From: Rhodococcus wratislaviensis
GTDB lineage: Bacteria > Actinomycetota > Actinomycetes > Mycobacteriales > Mycobacteriaceae
Length of the DNA: 64,000 bases
Reading direction: 5' to 3'
Assembly (NCBI RefSeq): GCF_900455735.1
Contig: NZ_UAUI01000011.1
Coordinates: 620,001-684,000, forward strand
Part shown: positions 25,631 to 34,308 of the stretch, in pieces
Position numbering within the stretch: position 1 is the stretch's first letter
How the letters are laid out: each line of letters begins with the position of its first letter
Position numbers and translations under genes: made by a program
The notes under the pieces: model-generated
Database searches by the model: none
What the model was told of the DNA's origin: nothing
What the model saw: only the letters and a program-made list of their open reading frames with translations

Positions 25631-27577
25631 CTAGCCTTCGCAGCAGTGCTTCGCGGTGCTCGCCGGCACGTCGAGCGCGGGGTTGCGGTCGAAGAATCCG
25701 ACCGGCTTGAGCTTGAACCCGGCATAGTCGACCGGCATGACCGGCCAGTCCTCGGGCCGGGGGAAGTGCGTCAGCCCGAACGTGTGCCACAGCACCAGGT
25801 CTTCGCCCTCGATGTCCCGGTTGCCCGCCACGAACGTCGGCAGACCAGCCTGGCCCGGATGCTGGTTGACGAAGTCGCCTGCGGGATAACGCTCGGACTC
25901 GTCGTATTGCGTGACCCACAGGTGCTTGGTCGCGAACGCGGCGCGGGAGGCGATCGAACTGGACGGGTCCGCCAGGAGCACCGGCTGACCTTCGGGGTGC
26001 AGCGCGTACCCGACGTCCTGCCCCAGCCGGTTCTGCTTGGTGGGATTGGTGATGTGCCAGACCCGGGCCTTGAGGTTGTCGGCGGTGCGTTGCCCCTCTG
26101 ATTCGGTGGTCAACTTGGTCTTCTGGCAGCGGAAGGCATTGCCCCACGGGTTCTCCGGACCCATCGGGACGGGAACGGCATCCACTTCCTCGACGGTGTT
26201 CACGTTGCCGTCGACGGCCATGTCGAGCCTGGCGGAGAAGAGGTGCTGGTGGAACGGGGCGCCGAGCCCGGGTGCCATCTGGGTGGAGAATCCCTCGGCA
26301 CCGCGGTAGGCGGACGTGAAGACGATTCCGGTGGCCTTCGCCTCGAGTTCGATGGTGCCGTCGAGGTAGAGGTACCAGTAGAAGCCGTAGTCGTAGTTGC
26401 CGATGGTGAGGAAGAACGAGATGACGAGGCGGCGCGAGCGGCGGGTCTCGGTCATTCCGTTGAACATGTCCGTGTGCTTCCACAGGACGCCGTAATCCTC
26501 CTCGTGGAGGCAGATCGCGTTCTTCATGACGCGCGGGTCACCGGACTCGTCGGCGATCGTGACGTCGAAGTACTGGATCTCACCGAGGCAGTCGCATCCG
26601 AGTTCGAGCGAGTTGGTGTACCGGCCGAACAGGTACTCACCCTGGTCGAAGTAGTTCTGCCAGTAGCGAACCGGGGACGGATCGGCGTAGGGAACCACCA
26701 TCTCGGCGATCGAGGCACGATAGATCACGGGACGTTCGACTCCCCCGTCGTCGAACGAGAGCTGGTGCAGCGTCAGACCTTCGCGCACATCGAAACCGAA
26801 GCGGAACTTCCAGTCGGCCCAAGTGATCTCGTTGCCGTCGACGGAGAAGCTGGCACCCTCGGGCTGAGTGATCTCGATCGGCTTGAGGTCCGTGCGGGTG
26901 GGTGTGGCGTGCGGTTCGGCGTTCCATTCGCCGCGCTCGGCGGGGACGGGAAGCTCGATCTCGTCGACCACCTTGACGACGCGACGCTCGGTGAGATCGA
27001 CGTAGGCGACGACCCCGTCGATGGGGTGCGCCCACGGCAGATCCGCCTTGTCCTCCTGGTGGAAGGCGAGGACGCGGACGATGCGGTGCCCGACCTCGTC
27101 CTCGTGACCGAACACGCCCGCCGACAGGGGAACCGCCCGGACCTTCGACGGTTCGATGCCGCGCTCGGCCATCGCTGCGAGCCAGTCGGAGCTGCCGAGC
27201 AGGAACGCCTCGATGTCCTCGAACTCCTCGTCGAGGATCGGCACGTGGCCGTCGGTGGCGGAATCGACGGTGGTCGCGCTGATCACACGGTTCTCCGTCA
27301 CCGACACGACGAGGTCGGTGCCGATGCCGGTGGATCGGTCGAGCAGCAGGATCCGGGCGCGTCGCTCGATCGGATCGCCCGCGGTGAACGCAAGGACCGT
27401 CGACTTGTGCGGCTCGGCGAGCGCAACGAAGACGAAGCGCACGTTCTCGCCGATCAGCCCCTCGTCGGTGAGGAGTGTCTTCGCCGAACGGATCTCGTCC
27501 GCAGACAATGGAGTGAGCGGATGATCCGGGGCGGCGGAACCGACGGTGGCCGGGGTCTCGGTGGTGGCGGTACTCAT
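25631..27577 (-). CDS. tynA: Copper-containing primary amine oxidase
   Basis: 648 residues, the usual length of bacterial copper/TPQ amine oxidases (histamine, phenylethylamine and tyramine oxidases). The Tyr in IGNYDYGFYW (about residue 395) is the precursor of the self-made TPQ cofactor. The copper histidines are seen in FHQHLFSARLD and LTHFPRPEDWPVMPVD. It oxidises primary amines to aldehydes, releasing ammonia and hydrogen peroxide. The ATG at 27577 has AGGAG upstream and overlaps the permease stop by 4 bp. No signal peptide is visible. The aldehyde dehydrogenase upstream would take the product. Confidence 0.94.
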   Translation of the reverse strand: MSTATTETPATVGSAAPDHPLTPLSADEIRSAKTLLTDEGLIGENVRFVFVALAEPHKSTVLAFTAGDPIERRARILLLDRSTGIGTDLVVSVTENRVISATTVDSATDGHVPILDEEFEDIEAFLLGSSDWLAAMAERGIEPSKVRAVPLSAGVFGHEDEVGHRIVRVLAFHQEDKADLPWAHPIDGVVAYVDLTERRVVKVVDEIELPVPAERGEWNAEPHATPTRTDLKPIEITQPEGASFSVDGNEITWADWKFRFGFDVREGLTLHQLSFDDGGVERPVIYRASIAEMVVPYADPSPVRYWQNYFDQGEYLFGRYTNSLELGCDCLGEIQYFDVTIADESGDPRVMKNAICLHEEDYGVLWKHTDMFNGMTETRRSRRLVISFFLTIGNYDYGFYWYLYLDGTIELEAKATGIVFTSAYRGAEGFSTQMAPGLGAPFHQHLFSARLDMAVDGNVNTVEEVDAVPVPMGPENPWGNAFRCQKTKLTTESEGQRTADNLKARVWHITNPTKQNRLGQDVGYALHPEGQPVLLADPSSSIASRAAFATKHLWVTQYDESERYPAGDFVNQHPGQAGLPTFVAGNRDIEGEDLVLWHTFGLTHFPRPEDWPVMPVDYAGFKLKPVGFFDRNPALDVPASTAKHCCEG

Positions 27578-29064
27578 CGTGCGATCTCCTTGTCGATGAT
27601 GGTGTCGTTCGTGTCGTGCTGCGGTAGGGCGGTGTCGTGGCGTGCGGCGTGGGGTCGGAGAACGGCGACGGCTGCTCCGCCGGCGAAGGTTCCGACGAGC
27701 AGGACCCCGATGACGGCGGCGAGAGTGCTCGACCCGCCGACGAGAAGGGGAAGGTTGGCGACGGTCATGATCAGGAGCCCGGCCAGGCCGACGAGGCCGA
27801 GCAGGGGTGCGATGACGGTGTTCCACACCCGCCGGTCCACTCGCGTCCTGCCGAAGTAGACGAGGACGGCCACGGAGGTCAGAGTCATCAGTGCGACGAT
27901 GCCGACCGAGGACACGCCGGCGAACCAGGCGAACACCTCGGTCACCGGGTCGAGTCCGGCAACGGCGGACGCGACGATCAGGACGAGAGCGGACGCCGTC
28001 TGCACGACCGACGCGATGTACGGCGACGCGTGCTTGGCGTGCGAGCGGCCGCATCCCGCGGGCAGGGCAGCGCTGTTCCCGAGGGAGAAGATGTACCGGG
28101 ACAGCACGTTGTGGAAGGACAGCAGGGCCGCGAACAGGCTCGTGATCAGAAAGATCTGGACGAGGTCGCCGGCGATCGCGCCCACGTAGCGGGTGGCGGT
28201 CTCGGTGATCATCCCTTCCGGATTCTCGGTCGCGATGGCCACGGCGCCCTCGTCGCCCCACGCACTGACCATCGCCCAGCTCGACAGTGCGTAGAAACCG
28301 CCGATGACCAGCAACGCCAGGTAGGTGGCCCGGGGGATGGTGCGGCCCGGGTCGCGGGCCTCGTCACGGAAGACGGCGGTGGCCTCGAATCCGATGTACC
28401 CGGCGATGGCGAAGATCAGTGCGATGCCGGGTGCTCCGGAGAAGAACTCGGCGGGGTGGAACGCCGCCGTCGAGAATCCCTCGTCGCCGCCGCCCCGGAC
28501 GATGACGGCGGCGTCGATGACGAGGACGATCCCGACCTCGCAGACGAGCAGTACGCCGAGCACCTTGCCGGACAGGTCGATGTGCCGGTATCCGAGGATC
28601 GCGACCACGGCCGTCACGGCCAGGGCCCACACGTACCAGGGAAGTTCGGGGCCACCGTGAGCGGTGACGAAATCGTTGACTGCGGCTCCGATGTATCCGT
28701 ACACCGCGCCCTGGACCGCGGTGTAGGACAACAGCGCGAGGAATGCGGAGCCGAGACCGGCATGCCGGCCCAGGCCCTGCGTGATGTAGGTGTAGAACGC
28801 GCCGGCGCCGGGGAGGTGCTTGGCCATCGCCGTGAATCCGACGGCGAAGAACAGCAGCACCACCGTGCAGACGATGTACGACGCGGGATAGGCGGCGCCG
28901 TTGCCCGCTGCGATGCCCAGGGGCACGGTTCCGGCGATCACGGTCAACGGGGCCGCCGCTGCGACGACCATGAACACGATGGCACCCGGACCGAGGGTGC
29001 CTGCCAGTCTGCGAGGGCCGACGTCGCTGACCGCACTCGAGTGCGTGGGGGCGTTGGTTGTCAT
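27574..29064 (-). CDS. APC-superfamily amine/amino-acid permease
   Basis: 496 residues, about 12 membrane helices, with the amino acid-polyamine-organocation family pattern GPGAIVFMVVAAAAPLTVIAGTVPLGIA and GFEATAVFRDEARDPGRTIPRATYL. It is coupled to the amine oxidase by an ATGA overlap, so it likely imports the amine substrate. The control region upstream (29065-29233) holds an inverted pair of the TTCTCATT motif. Confidence 0.9.
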   Translation of the reverse strand: MTTNAPTHSSAVSDVGPRRLAGTLGPGAIVFMVVAAAAPLTVIAGTVPLGIAAGNGAAYPASYIVCTVVLLFFAVGFTAMAKHLPGAGAFYTYITQGLGRHAGLGSAFLALLSYTAVQGAVYGYIGAAVNDFVTAHGGPELPWYVWALAVTAVVAILGYRHIDLSGKVLGVLLVCEVGIVLVIDAAVIVRGGGDEGFSTAAFHPAEFFSGAPGIALIFAIAGYIGFEATAVFRDEARDPGRTIPRATYLALLVIGGFYALSSWAMVSAWGDEGAVAIATENPEGMITETATRYVGAIAGDLVQIFLITSLFAALLSFHNVLSRYIFSLGNSAALPAGCGRSHAKHASPYIASVVQTASALVLIVASAVAGLDPVTEVFAWFAGVSSVGIVALMTLTSVAVLVYFGRTRVDRRVWNTVIAPLLGLVGLAGLLIMTVANLPLLVGGSSTLAAVIGVLLVGTFAGGAAVAVLRPHAARHDTALPQHDTNDTIIDKEIAR

Positions 29065-29185
29065 GGCTTCCTTCGACTTTCACGAGGAGAGGGTCTGCGT
29101 GGAGGCTCCGCGGTGAGCTCTGGAACGAGCATGCGACTGCGGGTTGTCGGCGCAGTTGCCGCAGCGTCACAGTCCGTCGACAGCA

Positions 29186-29216
29186 AATGAGAACGCACGC
29201 AGGACGATTCTCATTC
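29186..29216. repeat. Inverted AATGAGAA / TTCTCATT pair upstream of permease-tynA operon
   Basis: AATGAGAA (29186-29193) and TTCTCATT (29208-29215, extended to TTCTCATTC) form an inverted repeat with 14 bp between. The same TTCTCATTC word occurs three times at 30905-31035. It sits about 120-150 bp before the permease start and just after the aldehyde dehydrogenase stop. It probably binds a regulator of amine catabolism. Confidence 0.5.
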
Positions 29217-29233
29217 GGGTCCGGTCGAGGAAT

Positions 29234-30742
29234 CTAGAGTGCGATGTTGACGGACTTGCTCTGGGTGTATTCGGCGATGGCGCCTTCACCGAGTTCCCGT
29301 CCCCACCCGGACTGCTTGTAGCCGCCGAACGGAAGCGCCGTGTCGAACGCATTGTGGCAATTCACCCACACCGTGCCCGCCTTGATCTCGGCGGCCACCT
29401 CGTGGGCGCGGGACACGTCCCGTGTCCATACGCTGGCGGCGAGGCCGTACGGGGTGTCGTTGGCGGCCGCGCGGACGCCTTCCTCCCGGTTGAACGGCAC
29501 CGCCACCGCGACGGGCCCGAAGATCTCCTCCTGGTACACGCTGAAGTTCCGGTTCACGTCGACCAGCAGGGTGGGCTCGACGTAGAAGCCGGTGTCGCCG
29601 TGCCGCTGCCCCCCGGAGAGGGCGCGGGCACCGTCGGCGAGTCCGGCGTCGATGTATCCGGTGACCTTGCCCAACTGCTCCTGGGAGATCAGCGGGCCGA
29701 TGTCGTTGGTGGGGTCGAGTCCGGGACCGATCTTCTGCGCCTTCGCGAAATCGGCTACACCGGATGTGAATTCGTTGAAGATCCGGTCTTCGACGAGCAG
29801 GCGCGTTCCGGCGGTGCAGGCCTGGCCGTGGTTGAACAGGAACCCGCCTGCCACGCCCGGGATCGCCGCCTCGAGGTCGGCGTCGGAGAAGATCACCTGC
29901 GGGCTCTTGCCACCGAGTTCGAGGGACACCTTCTTCAGGTTCCCCGACGCGGCATTGACGATCTTCTTTCCGACCTCGGTCGAACCGGTGAACGCGACCT
30001 TGTCGACGTCGTCGTGGCTCGACAGCGCCGCGCCGATGTCACCGAAGCCGGTGAGCACGTTGAACACGCCGTCGGGGACGCCGGCCTCGGCAACCACCTC
30101 GGCGAGGAGCAGCGCGGTGAGCGGGGTCTGCTCCGCAGGCTTGAGGATCATGGTGTTCGAGCAGGTCAGCGCGGGCGCCACCTTGAACGCGGCCATCACC
30201 AGCGGGAAGTTCCACGGGATGATCTGGGCGCACACACCGACCGGTTCACGGGTGGTGAAGGCGTGGAAGCGGGCTCCGGGCGCCCACGGCACCGACACGG
30301 GAATGGTGCGGCCTTCGATCTTGGTGGCCCAGCCGGCGTAGTAGAAGAAGATCTCCGCCGCCCACGTCACGTCGACAGCCTTCGCGACGGCCACGGACTT
30401 GCCGTTGTCGATCGACTCGAGCTGCGCGAACTGGTCGGCCCGGGCCAGAATCCCCTCGCCGATCTTCCAGAGGATCCGCTGACGTTCCGCGGGGGTGAGC
30501 GAGCGCCACGGCCCGGACTCGAAGGCCCGCCGGGCCGCCGCTACCGCCCTGTCCACGTCTTCGATGCCGGCGTGCGGCACTGTCGTGATCACCTGTCCGG
30601 TGGCGGGATCGACCGTCTCGAACGTCCTGCCCGACGCCGAGTCCACCCATCGGCCGTCGACGAACATGCGCTTCGGCGATGAAACGAAGTCGACGACCCG
30701 GGGGTCGAGTCCGGCTGGGGTGTGAACGACTGCAGTCATCAT
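29234..30742 (-). CDS. Aldehyde dehydrogenase, probably aryl-/phenylacetaldehyde
   Basis: 502 residues of the NAD(P)-dependent ALDH superfamily. The catalytic Cys is in FNHGQACTAGTR, the general-base Glu in SLELGGKSPQ, and the cofactor region in AFTGSTEVGKKI. The C-terminal PFGGYKQSGWGRELG is typical of betaine/phenylacetaldehyde-type members. In this operon context it should oxidise the aldehyde formed by the copper amine oxidase to an acid. The gene starts ATGATG (30742 or 30739). Two 11-bp direct repeats lie directly upstream. Confidence 0.9.
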   Translation of the reverse strand: MMTAVVHTPAGLDPRVVDFVSSPKRMFVDGRWVDSASGRTFETVDPATGQVITTVPHAGIEDVDRAVAAARRAFESGPWRSLTPAERQRILWKIGEGILARADQFAQLESIDNGKSVAVAKAVDVTWAAEIFFYYAGWATKIEGRTIPVSVPWAPGARFHAFTTREPVGVCAQIIPWNFPLVMAAFKVAPALTCSNTMILKPAEQTPLTALLLAEVVAEAGVPDGVFNVLTGFGDIGAALSSHDDVDKVAFTGSTEVGKKIVNAASGNLKKVSLELGGKSPQVIFSDADLEAAIPGVAGGFLFNHGQACTAGTRLLVEDRIFNEFTSGVADFAKAQKIGPGLDPTNDIGPLISQEQLGKVTGYIDAGLADGARALSGGQRHGDTGFYVEPTLLVDVNRNFSVYQEEIFGPVAVAVPFNREEGVRAAANDTPYGLAASVWTRDVSRAHEVAAEIKAGTVWVNCHNAFDTALPFGGYKQSGWGRELGEGAIAEYTQSKSVNIAL

Positions 30743-30757
30743 GTCCTCTTCGATGGA

Positions 30758-30780
30758 GTGAATGAATCTGTGAATGAATC
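30758..30780. repeat. Tandem GTGAATGAATC repeats in the ALDH leader
   Basis: GTGAATGAATC occurs at 30758-30768 and 30770-30780, 12 bp apart, just upstream of the aldehyde dehydrogenase start on the minus strand. One-turn spacing suits a regulator site or a leader element. Confidence 0.4.
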
Positions 30781-30904
30781 CGGCTTCTGCAGAACACTTT
30801 TGGCGGTAGTTTTCGCCTCGTCGTGCTGCGGCCTGAACCCACGATAAACCCCGGATGTGTCGCCGGTCACTACTAAATCCGGATGGGAATCAGCGACTGC
30901 GGCA

Positions 30905-31035
30905 TTCTCATTCGACTTCTCCGGCCGCGGCGGCGCCGATTCTCATTCCGGCTTTTCGGGTCGGTGCAGCTGATCCGCGGTGCGCGCAGGCGAAGGCTCC
31001 GAAATTGGGAACGAATTCTCCGGCCATTCTCATTC
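30905..31035. repeat. Three TTCTCATTC motifs in the 400-bp divergent control region
   Basis: TTCTCATTC occurs at 30905-30913, 30940-30948 and 31027-31035, each within [CG]ATTCTCATTC[CG], all in the same orientation. The region 30743-31143 holds no gene and separates the aldehyde dehydrogenase from the divergent permease-iclR pair. The fourth copy is at 29208. The clustering in amine-gene control regions suggests a dedicated regulator, perhaps the local IclR. Confidence 0.55.
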
Positions 31036-31143
31036 GAGGTGATCGAAAATTAATTCCGATCGGCGCATCGCGCTCGTCTCCTGCGCTAGCGTGCAACTCA
31101 TGCAGCCCCGGGTTGATCACTCGCGCGGGGCCGGCCGGAAAGT

Positions 31144-32616
31144 GTGGAGAGCAGGTGCGTGGTGTCCGGTACACCGAGAATCAGAAGTAGATCACCGGTC
31201 GCCGGTCTCGAGCGGGCGCGTCTGAGTTTCGTCCAGGTGCTGGGGCAGTCCGTTTCCGCGGTCGCACCTTCGGCCGTGATGGTCACGCTGCCTGCTCTCG
31301 TCATACCCGATGCGGGCCGGGCGACCATCGCGGTATTCGTCGCGGCGGCGATTCTGATGACGGCGGTCGGCTACTGCATCGGGCAGTTCGCCACCCGGAT
31401 GGTGGCCGTCAGTGGTCTCTACAGCTACATCGTGAAGGGCCTCGGCCCGGTACCCGGTTTCGGCGGGGGCTGGTCGCTGCTCGTCGGCTACGCCGCCGCG
31501 GCCATGGCGAGCACGCTCGGTGCCGCGAGTTACCTCGCCGCGCTGCTCGGGCGAGTCGGGCTTCCGGCGGGGACGCCTCTCATCGCGGTCCTCGCGGCGA
31601 TCGTCGGACTGCTCGCTCTTCTGCTCATGGTCCGGGGAGTGCAATTGTCGGCGCGGATCATGCTCGCCATCGAGGTCTTCGCCATCGTGGCGGCCTCCGC
31701 CGCGCTGGTGGTCGCATTCGTGCAATCGGTCCGCGAGGGCGCCACCCCGTCCGCGGGCGGCGCGAAATCGGGGTCCGCGGTCGGGTTCGCCGTATTGCTC
31801 GCGATCACGTCGTTCGTCGGATTCGAGAGCGCGGGCACGGTGGCGCGGGAAGCCCGCAACCCGTTCGTCGCCGTCCCGCGCGCGATCCGGTGGACCCCGA
31901 TCGCCCTGGGGGTTCTGTACGTGTTCGCGGCCGCCCTGCAGTTGCCGGAGCCGGTGCGGCAGGGAGTCGACTCGCTGCCGATCGTCCTCACCTTGCCCGA
32001 CACGTCGGGCGCCGGTTCGTCGGCGTTGTCGATCGTCATGGAACTCGGCATCACCGCCTCCTGGTTCGCGTGTGTCCTCGGATCGACGACGGCGTTGTCG
32101 CGCACCCTGTTCGCGATGGGCCGCGAAGGGGTGGTTCCGAGTGTGTTCGGCCGGACGCACCACCGGTTCCACACCCCGCACGTGGCGCTGACGGCCGCGA
32201 TGCCGGTCGTCGTCGCGGTGCCCGTCGTCTATCTGTTCGTCAGCGGTTCGAGCCGCGACGTCCTGATCGGACTCCTCGCCGTGTCCGCGCACGGCTACGT
32301 CCTGGCGTACGTCCTGCTGTGCGTCGCGACGCCGGCGTTCCTTCGGCGGATCGGCGAACTGACTCGGCTTCCCCTGATCATCGGAGTGCTGACGGCGACG
32401 GCGATGGTCGCACTGGTCGGGTGGGCGGCGTTCTCCCGCACGTATGTCGCGGGCGCGGCGACGGCGGTCTACGTGCTCCTGATGATTGTCGGCGCCGCGG
32501 TCTTCGCGATCCGCGCCAGGAGATCCCCCGGAATCGGAGAACGGATGGGTGTGTACGACGAGGCCGTGGCCGAAGACCTGCTCGGCCGTTACCGACCGTG
32601 GGAGGTCCGCCGGTGA
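31144..32616 (+). CDS. APC-superfamily permease
   Basis: About 490 residues with 12 predicted membrane helices and APC features (LSFVQVLGQSVSAVAPSAVMVTLPALV at helix 1, FVGFESAGTVAREARNPFVAVPRAI after helix 6). In-frame GTG codons at 31144, 31159 and 31162 are possible starts; 31162 (MSGTPRIRS) has GGAGAGCAGG upstream at workable spacing. It is a second importer in the amine island and is coupled to the IclR gene by a 4-bp GTGA overlap. The substrate is presumably an amine or amino acid. Confidence 0.87.
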   Translation: MESRCVVSGTPRIRSRSPVAGLERARLSFVQVLGQSVSAVAPSAVMVTLPALVIPDAGRATIAVFVAAAILMTAVGYCIGQFATRMVAVSGLYSYIVKGLGPVPGFGGGWSLLVGYAAAAMASTLGAASYLAALLGRVGLPAGTPLIAVLAAIVGLLALLLMVRGVQLSARIMLAIEVFAIVAASAALVVAFVQSVREGATPSAGGAKSGSAVGFAVLLAITSFVGFESAGTVAREARNPFVAVPRAIRWTPIALGVLYVFAAALQLPEPVRQGVDSLPIVLTLPDTSGAGSSALSIVMELGITASWFACVLGSTTALSRTLFAMGREGVVPSVFGRTHHRFHTPHVALTAAMPVVVAVPVVYLFVSGSSRDVLIGLLAVSAHGYVLAYVLLCVATPAFLRRIGELTRLPLIIGVLTATAMVALVGWAAFSRTYVAGAATAVYVLLMIVGAAVFAIRARRSPGIGERMGVYDEAVAEDLLGRYRPWEVRR

Positions 32617-33368
32617 GTGCCGACGACAGAGCCCTGTCGGGGCGGCAGCCGAAGGCCGTCACCAGCGCGCTGCGGGTGCTCGAGGAGGTCGCCCGGGCCG
32701 GCTCGGGTGTCACAGCGAAAGACATCGCGACCCGCCTGTCGATGCCGTCGGCGACCACGTACCGACTGCTCAACATCCTCGTGGGCGAAGGCTATGTGGT
32801 GCGGCTCCCCGACCTGTCCGGGTTCGCGCTGGGCCAGAAGATCGGGATCCTCGTCGACGCCGCCGTCGTGCCCACAGTATGTGCGGCGGCGCGTGAGGTT
32901 CTCGCCGAACTGCGACTGTCGGTGCGCTTCGGGGTCCACCTGTTCTTCTACACCAACGTCGCCGTCCGCACGGCCGACGCCGACCCCGAATACCCGCCGC
33001 CGGAGGACGAGTCGTTCCTCAACCAGCACCTCTACGCGTGCGCCGTCGGCAAGCTCCTTCTCGCGGAGAAGTCGGAACTCGAATCCGTGCTTCCCCGGTG
33101 GGAGCCACGGGCGCTGACGGCCCGCACGATCGTCGCGAGGAGCGAACTGCTCGCGAATCTGGACCTGATCCGAAGCCAGGGCTTCGCCACCCAACTCGCG
33201 GAACTCCGGGACGCGTCGGCTTGCGTCGCCGTCCCCGTCCGGTCCGGAACGGGGGCCCTCGTCGGCAGTCTCGCACTGTCGGGACATGTCGATCACGAAC
33301 ACCTCATGCTGCGCCACGTCCCGTCACTGCGCGAGCACGCGGAACGGCTGGCCCCGCTGATGGCCTAG
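32613..33368 (+). CDS. IclR-family regulator of the amine island
   Basis: 251 residues from the GTG 32613-32615, which overlaps the permease stop. The N-terminal winged helix reads AVTSALRVLEEVARAGSGVTAKDIATRLSMPSATTYRLLNILVGEGYV; the C-terminal effector domain ends ELRDASACVAVPVRSGTGALVGSLALSG. Translational coupling to the permease and its place at the end of the island suggest it controls amine uptake and oxidation genes. A second IclR in the window (2399) is only distantly similar. Confidence 0.88.
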   Translation: MSADDRALSGRQPKAVTSALRVLEEVARAGSGVTAKDIATRLSMPSATTYRLLNILVGEGYVVRLPDLSGFALGQKIGILVDAAVVPTVCAAAREVLAELRLSVRFGVHLFFYTNVAVRTADADPEYPPPEDESFLNQHLYACAVGKLLLAEKSELESVLPRWEPRALTARTIVARSELLANLDLIRSQGFATQLAELRDASACVAVPVRSGTGALVGSLALSGHVDHEHLMLRHVPSLREHAERLAPLMA

Positions 33369-33370
33369 CG

Positions 33371-34201
33371 CTACGGCGTCTGCGACTGGCGGGCGAGCCG
33401 GCGGTCGTAGTCGGCCCGCCCGGCGGGGTCGACGGCAGTGAGCGCCCGCCGGTCGTCGATCAGACGGCGGCCGAGATCGAGGAGACGCTCGGGGACCACG
33501 GCGTCGATCAGATCCCATCCGGCGAGGTAGCGGGGCACGGCGGTTTCGGCGCGACGATGGTCGAGCGTTCGGACGATGGCGTCCGCCACGTCCTCGGGGT
33601 CGACGGTCGGCATCCCGCCGTCCAGCGGCACACCGGACGACAGCCCGGTGCGCACCGCGCTGGGAAGAATGGTGCTCACGCTGACTCCGGCGGGAGCGAA
33701 CTCGGCCCGGACGGCGGCGGAGAGCCCCACCGCTCCGAACTTGCTGGCGTTGTAGACGGCCATCCCGGGCACGGGCAGTTTGCCAGCCATGGATGCGACG
33801 TTGACGATGTGACCACGCCCGCGCTCGATCATGCCGGGCAACACCGTTCGCATCCCGTGCAGCGGACCCCACACGTTGACGTTCATCGTCATCCGGCTGG
33901 TCGAGTCGGGTTCCTCGAGGAACCCACCGAGCGGCATGACGCCGGCGTTGTTGACCAGCACGTCGATGCGGTCGCAGTCCGCCAGCACCGCGTCGACGAA
34001 CCGCCGCCACGACTCCGCGGACGCGACGTCCACCGTGTACGCGCGGGCGCCGATCGCGGCCGCGGCCTCGTCGGCGACCGCACGATCGAGGTCACCGATG
34101 CACACGGTCGCGCCCCTGGCCGCGAACAGTTCGGCGGTGGCGCGCCCGATGCCCCGTCCTCCTCCGGTCACGACGACGACAGCGTCGTCGAGGTCGATCA
34201 C
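33371..34201 (-). CDS. Short-chain dehydrogenase/reductase
   Basis: 276 residues with the NAD(P) motif TGGGRGIG (residues about 12-19), NNAGVM, catalytic Ser in VASMAG and YNASK at the Tyr-Lys pair. After residue 215 the protein extends about 60 residues beyond a classical SDR, as in many actinobacterial SDRs paired with monooxygenases. An acidic residue after beta-2 (GDLD) suggests NAD preference. The stop lies 2 bp from the convergent iclR stop. The substrate is unknown. Confidence 0.85.
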   Translation of the reverse strand: MIDLDDAVVVVTGGGRGIGRATAELFAARGATVCIGDLDRAVADEAAAAIGARAYTVDVASAESWRRFVDAVLADCDRIDVLVNNAGVMPLGGFLEEPDSTSRMTMNVNVWGPLHGMRTVLPGMIERGRGHIVNVASMAGKLPVPGMAVYNASKFGAVGLSAAVRAEFAPAGVSVSTILPSAVRTGLSSGVPLDGGMPTVDPEDVADAIVRTLDHRRAETAVPRYLAGWDLIDAVVPERLLDLGRRLIDDRRALTAVDPAGRADYDRRLARQSQTP

Positions 34202-34308
34202 GGGATAGTTCCGACCGCTGAAGATGCCCCTATTTCGGAGACTAGCAGTATCCGAGTTACGTCGGTAGCCCGAATTCCCTCCTGGAGGTATCGCTCGACC
34301 AGCCGACG

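Noticed and set aside
30743-31143. CRISPR-like array suggested by repeated TTCTCATTC
   Set aside because: Repeats are only 9 bp with irregular spacing of 35 and 87 bp, and no cas genes are present; regulator sites are more likely.
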